Assembly (NCBI GenBank): GCA_013696015.1
Contig: JACCZI010000051.1
Coordinates: forward strand, 1 to 12,173
Reading direction: 5' to 3'
DNA: 12,173 bases
DNA from: Nocardioidaceae bacterium
GTDB lineage: Bacteria > Actinomycetota > Actinomycetes > Propionibacteriales > Nocardioidaceae
The position numbers were made by a program, and so were the translations under genes. The notes below the pieces were generated by a model. It was not told the DNA's origin and did not search any database. It saw nothing but the letters and a program-made list of their open reading frames with translations. Of the stretch, positions 7,293 to 12,173 are shown in pieces. Every line of letters starts with the position of its first letter. Within the stretch, counting starts at the first letter, position 1.

Positions 7293-8270
7293 TCATGTGG
7301 CGGGAGGTCGAAGTGGGTCGGCGAGGCCTTGCGGCACGAGATAGCGGTACGCGTGATGCTCGCGGAAGCCGTAGCGGTGCCACAGCGCCAGCGCGCCGAC
7401 GTTGTCCGCGGTGACCTGCAGGTAGCACCACCGCGCACCGCGTCCGACGGCCCAGGCGACCAGCGCATCGACCACTGCCGAGCCGATACCGCGGCGGCGG
7501 TGGGCAGCGTCGACCTCGACGGCACTGAGACCTGCCCAGGCGCCGGTCACGACCATCCGTCCGATCGCGACCGGCGGATCGCCGACGCGAGCAAAGGCGA
7601 CGTCGTCCGGCCCCTCGAGCAGTCGCCGCACGAGCGCGGCGTCATGCCCGGAGGCCCGGTTGTAGAGCCTCATCCAGGCGTCGTCTGTGTGCTCGTTGAG
7701 CACCACCTCCTCGCGCGGCGAGGGACCGCCCCGCAGTCGCGCAACCATCACCTCCGCGCCGCCCCGCGGCCCGGCCATCGGCTGCCAGCCCGACGCAGCG
7801 AAGCCGTCGGCCCAGGCCGAGCCGGCCACGACCTGCGCGCGCGGCGGTAGCACATGGCGCTGATAGAACCCGACCACGTGGGCCAACGCCTGCGCCGACG
7901 GGACCCCCGGGTCCCCGGCCACCAACACGGAGTTCGCGCGTCCGGTGAAGCCGCCGGCCGCCCGCAGCACCCATTCACCCAGCGGTTCGCTCACCGGCGC
8001 CGGCCAGCCCTCGGCGCAGATGCGCTGCAGGTCTTCGGCGCTGATCCGTCGACCGGCCGCAGCCGGCACCCGCTTGGCCGAAACGATGTCGGCGACCGGC
8101 ACCGCGACAGGCGTACCGTCGCGGCGTACGACCTCGGCTGTCGTGCCGTCGTACGCCTGCAGGACACCGACGACGTCCGTCATCGCGGGCCCGCCGCTCG
8201 GACCCGTGTGGCCGTGCACCAGCGAGCGGATGACCACCCGGTGGCCGACGTCACCGGTATCGAGGGGCAC
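7293..8270 (-). CDS. GNAT family N-acetyltransferase, Rv0428c/cg3035-like two-part protein
   Basis: A 325-residue protein from the GTG at 8268-8270. The first 75 residues form a small N-terminal domain (DTGDVGHRVVIRSL, then GTPVAVPVADIVSAKRVP) that I associate with an actinobacterial GNAT subgroup resembling Rv0428c. A variable middle region follows. The C-terminal third is a standard acetyl-CoA-dependent acetyltransferase: VEVDAAHRRRGIGSAVVDAL is motif A with the RRRGIG pyrophosphate loop, then TADNVGALALWHRYGFREHH. The substrate is unknown. The start is uncertain: the open frame continues upstream, including an ATG at 8307-8309. That ATG lies in the divergent promoter region and adds residues (HLQPSWWLPSRS) unlike the family. 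TACCAT eight bases before the GTG supports a leaderless start there. The gene is convergent with vanW and divergent from the ferredoxin gene. Confidence 0.85.
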   Translation of the reverse strand: MPLDTGDVGHRVVIRSLVHGHTGPSGGPAMTDVVGVLQAYDGTTAEVVRRDGTPVAVPVADIVSAKRVPAAAGRRISAEDLQRICAEGWPAPVSEPLGEWVLRAAGGFTGRANSVLVAGDPGVPSAQALAHVVGFYQRHVLPPRAQVVAGSAWADGFAASGWQPMAGPRGGAEVMVARLRGGPSPREEVVLNEHTDDAWMRLYNRASGHDAALVRRLLEGPDDVAFARVGDPPVAIGRMVVTGAWAGLSAVEVDAAHRRRGIGSAVVDALVAWAVGRGARWCYLQVTADNVGALALWHRYGFREHHAYRYLVPQGLADPLRPPAT

Positions 8271-8278
8271 GGAGCGCG

Positions 8279-8284
8279 ATGGTA
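8279..8284 (-). promoter_or_regulatory. Possible -10 box of the GNAT gene
   Basis: TACCAT on the minus strand fits TANNNT and lies eight bases before the proposed GTG start, which has no ribosome-binding site. No good -35 box is visible. It is only ten bases from a candidate -10 box for the ferredoxin gene on the other strand, so the two promoters would overlap. Confidence 0.27.
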
Positions 8285-8293
8285 GCCACCAAC

Positions 8294-8299
8294 TAGGCT
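8294..8299 (+). promoter_or_regulatory. Possible -10 box of the ferredoxin-dapC operon
   Basis: TAGGCT fits TANNNT and would give a transcript start near 8306 and a leader of about 34 bases. That leader ends in a strong ribosome-binding site, GGAGGAGG, six bases before the GTG start. No -35 box is evident. Confidence 0.3.
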
Positions 8300-8339
8300 G
8301 TAAGTGCATGGCCGGGATCGCACCAGGAGGAGGACGCTC

Positions 8340-8663
8340 GTGACGTACGTCATCGCGCAGCCCTGCGTGGACGTCAAAGACAAGGGCTGCATCGACGAAT
8401 GCCCGGTCGACTGCATCTACGAGGGCCAGCGCATGCTGTACATCCACCCCGATGAGTGCGTGGACTGCGGCGCATGCGAGCCGGTCTGCCCGGTCGAGGC
8501 GATCTTCTACGAGGACGACACTCCCGGCCAGTGGAAGGACTACTACGCAGCGAACGTCGAGTTCTTCGACGACCTTGGTTCGCCGGGTGGTGCGGCCAAG
8601 CTCGGGCTGATCCCCAAGGATCACCCGTCGATCGCCGCGCTGCCGCCGCAGAACCAGGAGTGA
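8340..8663 (+). CDS. fdxA: Seven-iron ferredoxin (3Fe-4S plus 4Fe-4S)
   Basis: A 107-residue acidic cytoplasmic electron carrier. The cysteine pattern is that of 7Fe ferredoxins. By analogy with Azotobacter ferredoxin I, Cys9, Cys17 and Cys50 should hold the 3Fe-4S cluster; Cys21, Cys40, Cys43 and Cys46 should hold the 4Fe-4S cluster; and Cys25 is the extra non-ligand cysteine. All are present, within CIDECPVDC and CVDCGACEPVCP. The conserved WKDYYAANVEFF segment follows at about residues 64-75. The GTG start is fixed by an unusually strong AGGAGGAGG six bases upstream. An upstream in-frame ATG at 8308 would include this ribosome site and is rejected. The stop is one base from the dapC TTG start, so the two are an operon, an arrangement I recall from other actinobacteria. 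The redox partner is unknown. Confidence 0.95.
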   Translation: MTYVIAQPCVDVKDKGCIDECPVDCIYEGQRMLYIHPDECVDCGACEPVCPVEAIFYEDDTPGQWKDYYAANVEFFDDLGSPGGAAKLGLIPKDHPSIAALPPQNQE

Positions 8664-8664
8664 C

Positions 8665-9828
8665 TTGACCTCGGTCAGTTCCGACGCGCCGTCCGCCCGG
8701 CAGGGGTGGCCGGCGCGTGTCGCGTCGGGGGGCGTGTCAGCGCGGCTGCCGGACTTCCCGTGGGACACGCTGATTTCGAGTCGGCAGGTCGCCGGAGGGC
8801 ATCCGGACGGGCTCGTCGACCTGTCGATGGGAACGCCGGTGGACCCGACGCCTCCGGATGTCCAGGCGGCGCTGGCAGGAGCGGCCGATGCGCCGGGGTA
8901 CCCCAAGACGGCGGGCACGCCGGAGCTGCGCTCGGCGGCCGCGCTCTGGTTGGCGCGCCGCTTCGGTGTCATGGGCGTCGATCCGGACGCGGTGCTGCCG
9001 GTGATCGGTTCCAAAGAGCTGATCGCCCTACTGCCCACACTGCTCGGCTTCGACGCCAGCGACACCATCGTGATTCCGAGGCTGGCGTACCAGACGTACG
9101 AGGTCGGCGCCCGGCTGGCCGGGTGTCAGGTCAGCGTCAGCGACTCCGTGGTAGCGAGCGGCCCGACGGCTCCGACGGCGATCTGGTTGAACTCGCCGTC
9201 GAACCCGACCGGGCAGGTGCTCCCCGCGGCGCACCTGCGCAAGGTCGTCGAATGGGCCCGGGAGCGCGGCACGCTGGTGCTCAGTGACGAGTGCTACCTC
9301 GAGTACGGCTGGGACGCGATGCCGACCTCGGTGCTGCACCCGCGGGTGTGTGGTGAGTCGTACGACGGCATCCTCGCCGTGCAGTCGCTGTCGAAGCGGT
9401 CGACGATGGCGGGGTACCGGGCGGCGTTCGTGGTGGGCGACCCGGCGCTGGTGACGGAGCTGCTGGCCGTGCGCCAAGGCCTCGGTCTGATGGTGCCCCG
9501 TCCGGTGCAGGAGGCGATGCGGACGGCGCTCGGTGATGATGCGCATGTCGCCGACCAGCGGTTGCGCTACGGCCGGCGTCGCGAGCGGCTGCGGCGGGCG
9601 CTGGAGGAGTCGGGATTTCGCATCGACCATTCCGAGGGGTCGCTGTACCTGTGGGCGACGCGCGACGAGCCTTGTTGGTCGGACGTCGAGTGGTTCGCCC
9701 GGATGGGGATTCTGGTTGCCCCCGGCGACTTCTATGGCGCTGCCGGCCATAGCCATGTCCGCCTTGCGTTCACCGCCACCGACGAACGCATCGCCGCCGC
9801 TGCCGCCCGCCTCACCACCCCAACCTGA
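8665..9828 (+). CDS. dapC: Succinyldiaminopimelate aminotransferase DapC
   Basis: A PLP-dependent class I/II aminotransferase (387 residues from TTG). It converts N-succinyl-2-amino-6-ketopimelate to N-succinyl-LL-diaminopimelate, using glutamate, in the cytoplasmic DAP/lysine pathway. The PLP lysine is Lys244 in SLSKRSTMAGYR. Other cofactor contacts are Asn180 in NSPSNPTGQ, Asp208 in SDECYLEY and the C-terminal carboxylate-binding Arg366 in HVRLAF. LPDFPWDTL and VDLSMGTPVDPTPPDV mark the actinobacterial DapC type. The start is ambiguous. TTG at 8665 has AGGAG five bases upstream and sits one base after the ferredoxin stop. GTG at 8734 would give VSARLPDFPWDTL, which matches the N-terminus of the mycobacterial protein as I remember it, but has a poorly spaced site. 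The stop lies inside the first unit of the inverted-repeat element downstream. dapD, the preceding pathway step, is 1.2 kb away, facing it. Confidence 0.93.
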   Translation: MTSVSSDAPSARQGWPARVASGGVSARLPDFPWDTLISSRQVAGGHPDGLVDLSMGTPVDPTPPDVQAALAGAADAPGYPKTAGTPELRSAAALWLARRFGVMGVDPDAVLPVIGSKELIALLPTLLGFDASDTIVIPRLAYQTYEVGARLAGCQVSVSDSVVASGPTAPTAIWLNSPSNPTGQVLPAAHLRKVVEWARERGTLVLSDECYLEYGWDAMPTSVLHPRVCGESYDGILAVQSLSKRSTMAGYRAAFVVGDPALVTELLAVRQGLGLMVPRPVQEAMRTALGDDAHVADQRLRYGRRRERLRRALEESGFRIDHSEGSLYLWATRDEPCWSDVEWFARMGILVAPGDFYGAAGHSHVRLAFTATDERIAAAAARLTTPT

Positions 9829-10029
9829 CCATCCGCGGGTTTTGGCCCGACCATCCGCGGATTTCGGCCACAAGATCCGCGGATTGGTCCGGTGATGGCC
9901 GGCCTGGAGATGATCGGGATTGCCGTTCTTCACAACAGCCGACGTAGGCGTGGTGATGCTCGACCTCGAGCCATGGATCTCGGCCGGGCGAGAACCCGCG
10001 GATGGGCGGGCGAGAACCCGCGGATGGTC
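9827..10029. repeat. Intergenic inverted-repeat element built of 22-bp units (MITE/REP-like)
   Basis: Five copies of a 22-bp unit centred on ATCCGCGG are present. Three are head to tail (ATCCGCGG at 9831, 9853 and 9875, exactly 22 apart). Two are inverted (CCGCGGAT at 9996 and 10018, also 22 apart). The outermost units, 9827-9848 and 10008-10029, are inverted copies matching at 20 of 22 positions. The block fills the space between the dapC stop and the stop of the facing hydrolase gene, and its first two bases are the GA of the dapC TGA. Just outside lie CCCAACCT (9819-9826) and AGGTTAGG (10033-10040), a further 7-of-8 inverted match offset by three bases. RNA from either strand would fold into a long hairpin, so it could end transcription of both genes. 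It could be a small non-autonomous mobile element; no transposase is present. Confidence 0.8.
9891..9985. other. Unique core of the inverted-repeat element
   Basis: About 95 bases lie between the two arrays of 22-bp units. Read on the minus strand, one open frame gives LEVEHHHAYVGCCEERQSRSS. From memory, this peptide resembles hypothetical proteins predicted repeatedly in actinobacterial genomes, which would mean the DNA is a dispersed repeat rather than a coding sequence. GGTGATG occurs twice (9891 and 9952), each followed by a partly similar stretch. I see no ribosome-binding site and call no gene. Confidence 0.35.
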
Positions 10030-10035
10030 GGGAGG

Positions 10036-10986
10036 TTAGGCGACGTCGACGTGGACGTGGTCGAGGTGGCGCAGGATCGCCGGGTCGCCAGCGGAGTCGG
10101 GCTCGGCATATTCGCGCCAGCCGTCGCCGGAGCGTGCCGCAGTCCAGATGCGGTCGTCGAAGATCACCGTGCGCACAGCGAGCCGGTCGGCATTGGCCAC
10201 CAGATACTGCGCCAGCGCCCAGCCGCGGCGGCTGTTGACGTCGTTCACCGGTCGGAAGAAGAAGTCGACGGCGCGACCCTCGTAGTGCGCCGACCCAGGC
10301 GCGTGTCCGCTGCGTACGCCGCCAGCCGCGAACCCACCAGCGGGCAGCGCTCCGAAGGCCCGCTCCACATCGTCCAGCACCGCGCCGGCGTTCTCGGTGA
10401 GGCCGTTGCCCAGGGGCCCCTGGCCGCTGTCCTTCGGCTCGTCGACGCGGCAGCTCAAGGCTGCCGGGCTGTAACCGGTGAGCGCCGACGCCACCGTGCG
10501 GGCCGCCGACTCGTGCTGCTCGTACGCGCCCCCGTCCGCCGAGCGCTGCACCTCCTGCGCCGCGTCGTGGATCGGCATCGACTCGTAACCGTCGACCCGC
10601 ACCAGCGCGTCGTAGAAGGCACCGGTGGCGTAGTAGGGGTCGAGGATCTGCTGACGCGTGCCCCAGCCTTGCGACGGCCGTTGCTGGAACAGACCCAGCG
10701 AGTCGCGGTCCCCGTAGTCGATGTTGGCGATCTTCGACTCCTGGTACGCCGCGGCGAGCGCGATTGAGGTGGCGCGGGCCGGCAGCTCGCGGCGTACCGC
10801 GACCGCCGCGATGAGCGCGGCGTTGTGCGCCTGCTCGAGGTCGAGCCGGACCGCTGCATCCCCGATCTGCGCCTCGCAGTACGCCGTCCCGGGCAGGATC
10901 GCGTCGCCGTTGCGCCACACCAGGACGCCGCCGACGCCGGCCACGGCGGCGGCGACGACGGTCCCGACGACGACGGAACGGCGCAT
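10036..10986 (-). CDS. Membrane-anchored or secreted putative peptidoglycan hydrolase (lysozyme-like plus ARB_07466/M15-like domains)
   Basis: A 316-residue protein beginning MRRSVVVGTVVAAAVAG, a basic tip plus a hydrophobic segment (residues 4-24) acting as signal or anchor. Residues about 50-180 form an all-helical lysozyme-like region, with the conserved AAAYQESKIANIDYGDRDS (78-96; Glu83 a possible catalytic acid) and LGLFQQRPSQGWGT. Cys37 and Cys179 bracket it and may pair. Residues about 192-316 resemble the ARB_07466-like, D,D-carboxypeptidase-related fold: HYEGRAVDF gives the His234...Asp241 pair and HLDHVHV gives His310 and His312, consistent with a zinc site. Similar proteins are often misannotated as heavy-metal transporters, which nothing here supports. 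The activity is inferred, not proven. Its ATG shares one base with the dapD stop (TGATG), so it is translated from the dapD message, and its end faces dapC across the inverted-repeat element. Confidence 0.82.
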   Translation of the reverse strand: MRRSVVVGTVVAAAVAGVGGVLVWRNGDAILPGTAYCEAQIGDAAVRLDLEQAHNAALIAAVAVRRELPARATSIALAAAYQESKIANIDYGDRDSLGLFQQRPSQGWGTRQQILDPYYATGAFYDALVRVDGYESMPIHDAAQEVQRSADGGAYEQHESAARTVASALTGYSPAALSCRVDEPKDSGQGPLGNGLTENAGAVLDDVERAFGALPAGGFAAGGVRSGHAPGSAHYEGRAVDFFFRPVNDVNSRRGWALAQYLVANADRLAVRTVIFDDRIWTAARSGDGWREYAEPDSAGDPAILRHLDHVHVDVA

Positions 10987-11918
10987 CAGTTGGCGTGCAG
11001 CGCCGTGTTGAGCTCGACCTGCCCACCGGTCCGGGCGCGCCCCTCGATGGCCCCGGTCATCGAGTTGCGCCACAGCTGGATGCCGTCGGCGCCCGACAGC
11101 CGAGCCGCTTTTACGACGCGTCCGTCCGGCAGCGTGACCTTCGTACCAGCGGTCACGTAGCAACCCGCCTCGACCACGCAGTCGTCGCCGAGCGAGATGC
11201 CGATGCCCGCGTTCGCCCCCAGCAGGCAGCGCTCTCCGATCGAGATCACCGCGGATCCTCCGCCGGACAGCGTGCCCATCACCGACGCGCCACCGCCGAT
11301 GTCCGAGCCGTCGCCCACCACAACACCGGCGGAGATCCGCCCTTCGACCATCGACGCGCCGAGCGTGCCGGCGTTGAAGTTGACGAAGCCCTCGTGCATC
11401 ACCGTGGTGCCCTCGGCGAGGTGCGCCCCCAGCCGGATCCGGTCCGCGTCACCGATCCGCACCCCCGACGGCACCACGTAGTCGGTCATCCGGGGGAACT
11501 TGTCGATGCTCGTCACGCTGATGTCCAGCCCCGCCGTCCGGGCTCGCATCCGGGTTGCCTCGAAGTCCGCGACCGCACACGGCCCGAGCGAGGTCCACAC
11601 CACGTTGGTCAGCCGCCCGAAGATGCCGTCGAGACTCTGCCCATGCGGCCGGACGAGCCGGTGAGAGAGCAGGTGCAGTCGCAGGTACGCGTCGTAGGCG
11701 TCTGCCGGCGCGCGATCCAGGTCGTCGACCACCGAGCGGACGACGACCCGGCGGACCTGGCGTACGGCGTCGGCGCCCTCCAGCTGCCGCATCGCCAGCG
11801 GAGCGGCGTCGCCTCCGGACGGCGGTCCGAGCTGCGGCGCCGGGTACCACGTGTCGAGGACGGCGCCGAGCGGGTCGAGGGTGGCCAGCCCGAAACCCCA
11901 AGCACCGGTGGATGTCAT
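10986..11918 (-). CDS. dapD: 2,3,4,5-tetrahydropyridine-2,6-dicarboxylate N-succinyltransferase (DapD), actinobacterial type
   Basis: A 310-residue enzyme that transfers succinyl from succinyl-CoA to tetrahydrodipicolinate, opening the succinylase branch of DAP/lysine synthesis in the cytoplasm. The actinobacterial-type N-terminal domain covers about 1-125 (GAWGFGLATLD to TNVVWTSLGP). The middle and C-terminal parts are a left-handed beta-helix of hexapeptide repeats (about 150-275). MHEGFVNFNAGTLGASMVEG, DGSDIGGGASVMGTLSGGG and LLGANAGIGISLGDDCVVEAGC are all intact, and the length is normal. The product goes to the aminotransferase DapC, encoded nearby on the other strand; dapE is not in the window. 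The ATG at 11916-11918 lacks a ribosome site but follows a TAGCGT box by seven bases, suggesting a leaderless mRNA. Its stop overlaps the start of the hydrolase-like gene. It is divergent from the VOC gene across 46 bases. Confidence 0.95.
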   Translation of the reverse strand: MTSTGAWGFGLATLDPLGAVLDTWYPAPQLGPPSGGDAAPLAMRQLEGADAVRQVRRVVVRSVVDDLDRAPADAYDAYLRLHLLSHRLVRPHGQSLDGIFGRLTNVVWTSLGPCAVADFEATRMRARTAGLDISVTSIDKFPRMTDYVVPSGVRIGDADRIRLGAHLAEGTTVMHEGFVNFNAGTLGASMVEGRISAGVVVGDGSDIGGGASVMGTLSGGGSAVISIGERCLLGANAGIGISLGDDCVVEAGCYVTAGTKVTLPDGRVVKAARLSGADGIQLWRNSMTGAIEGRARTGGQVELNTALHAN

Positions 11919-11925
11919 GGCAGCA

Positions 11926-11931
11926 ACGCTA
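11926..11931 (-). promoter_or_regulatory. Possible -10 box of dapD (leaderless)
   Basis: TAGCGT on the minus strand fits TANNNT and lies seven bases before the dapD ATG. TAGATC, 17 bases further upstream (11949-11954), matches TTGACA at only three of six positions. That weak -35 overlaps the -10 box of the divergent VOC gene, so the two promoters would compete for the same 46 bases. Confidence 0.35.
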
Positions 11932-11952
11932 CCTAGTGTCGGAAGCGCGATC

Positions 11953-11958
11953 TAACGT
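11953..11958 (+). promoter_or_regulatory. Possible -10 box of the VOC gene (leaderless)
   Basis: TAACGT fits TANNNT and sits six bases before the ATG at 11965, which has no ribosome-binding site. The arrangement is the same as in front of mshB (TAACCT, six bases, ATG). No -35 box is recognisable. Confidence 0.35.
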
Positions 11959-11964
11959 AAACGC

Positions 11965-12173
11965 ATGGCACTGGCGCGCTTCAAGGACCTGTGCATCGAC
12001 GCTGTGGACGCCGACCGGCTCGGCCGCTTCTGGGGCCACCGGCCTCGGGCTGCGGCCCGACTCGCGCCCCGGGCTCGCCCATCTGGTCGGCCCCAGCGAG
12101 CAGCACGGGCTGTGGGTCAACACCGTGCCGGAGGCCAAGACGGTCAAGCACCGCGTCCACCTCGACGTGCACG
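11965..12173 (+). pseudogene. VOC (glyoxalase/bleomycin-resistance fold) family gene, 5' part, with an apparent frameshift
   Basis: From the ATG at 11965 the first 23 residues, including LARFKDLCIDAVDADRLGRFW, are a typical VOC-family N-terminus. The same frame then turns into an Arg/Ala/Pro-rich sequence with no family resemblance. From base 12035 the next frame reads ATGLGLRPDSRPGLAHLVG, then SEQHGLWVNTVPEAKTVKHR and VHLDVH, a normal continuation with the WVNTVPE and HLDVH motifs. The break is therefore at about 12031-12037. Family members usually have three residues between FW and the following Leu/Thr-Gly, so five missing bases (two is the other possibility) would explain it. The frame is open to the window edge in both readings. 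It may be a recent pseudogene or a sequencing or assembly error in a GC-rich run. VOC proteins include metal-dependent lyases and dioxygenases; the function here is unknown. Confidence 0.75.

Noticed and set aside
5666..7525. 619-codon open frame on the minus strand opposite vanW
   Set aside because: Its product is rich in His, Arg and Val with no domain and runs across a convincing VanW domain on the other strand; it is a side effect of high GC.
8271..9068. Upstream extension of the GNAT frame by 266 codons, antisense to the ferredoxin and dapC
   Set aside because: The opposite strand carries two intact, well-recognised genes, and the GNAT family N-terminus begins near 8270.
9827..10029. 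CRISPR array
   Set aside because: The 22-bp units abut without spacers, occur in both orientations, and have no cas genes nearby.
10036..10986. Heavy-metal transporter annotation often given to similar proteins
   Set aside because: There is one N-terminal hydrophobic segment only; the rest is soluble and hydrolase-like.
9812..11026. 404-codon minus-strand frame across the inverted-repeat element and the hydrolase gene
   Set aside because: It is an Arg/Gly/Pro-rich shadow in a different frame from the hydrolase, which has a signal segment and conserved motifs.

Overview
The window is high-GC actinobacterial DNA. A mycothiol deacetylase (mshB) and actinobacterial-type dapC and dapD support this, as do GTG/TTG starts, long GC-driven antisense open frames and TANNNT boxes a few bases before start codons. 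I cannot name the genus; a Propionibacteriales- or Micrococcales-like organism is only a guess. The order mshB / small membrane gene / ferredoxin / dapC / dapD resembles a known actinobacterial neighbourhood (in M. tuberculosis, mshB, a 7Fe ferredoxin gene, an aminotransferase gene and dapD lie within about 30 genes, from memory). This looks mostly like core chromosome.

Layout. 1-1114 (minus): two tandem GAF-domain sensory genes; the complete one carries a C-terminal ANTAR RNA-binding domain and the second runs off the window start. 1115-1365: intergenic, with a good promoter for the GAF-ANTAR gene. 1366-3483 (minus): a DPP-IV-like S9 serine peptidase. 3548-7195 (plus): a compact, translationally coupled run of mshB, a four-helix membrane protein (DUF6113-like), a flavin reductase-like protein and a membrane-anchored VanW protein. 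7293-8270 (minus): a GNAT acetyltransferase, convergent with vanW and divergent from the next pair. 8340-9828 (plus): 7Fe ferredoxin and dapC. 9827-10029: an intergenic element of 22-bp units, three in one orientation and two inverted. 10036-11918 (minus): dapD followed by an exported putative cell-wall hydrolase, overlapping by one base. 11965-12173 (plus): the start of a VOC (glyoxalase-fold) gene that appears frameshifted.

How the genes work together. dapD and dapC encode the consecutive succinyltransferase and aminotransferase steps of the succinylase route to meso-diaminopimelate, the peptidoglycan cross-linking residue and lysine precursor. The exported hydrolase-like protein beside dapD and the VanW protein also point to the cell envelope. 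mshB, the flavin reductase and the ferredoxin belong to thiol and redox metabolism.

The least ordinary items are the 22-bp-unit inverted-repeat element between the convergent dapC and hydrolase genes, the tandem GAF/ANTAR pair, and the broken VOC frame. I see no new defence, CRISPR or mobile-gene system in this window.
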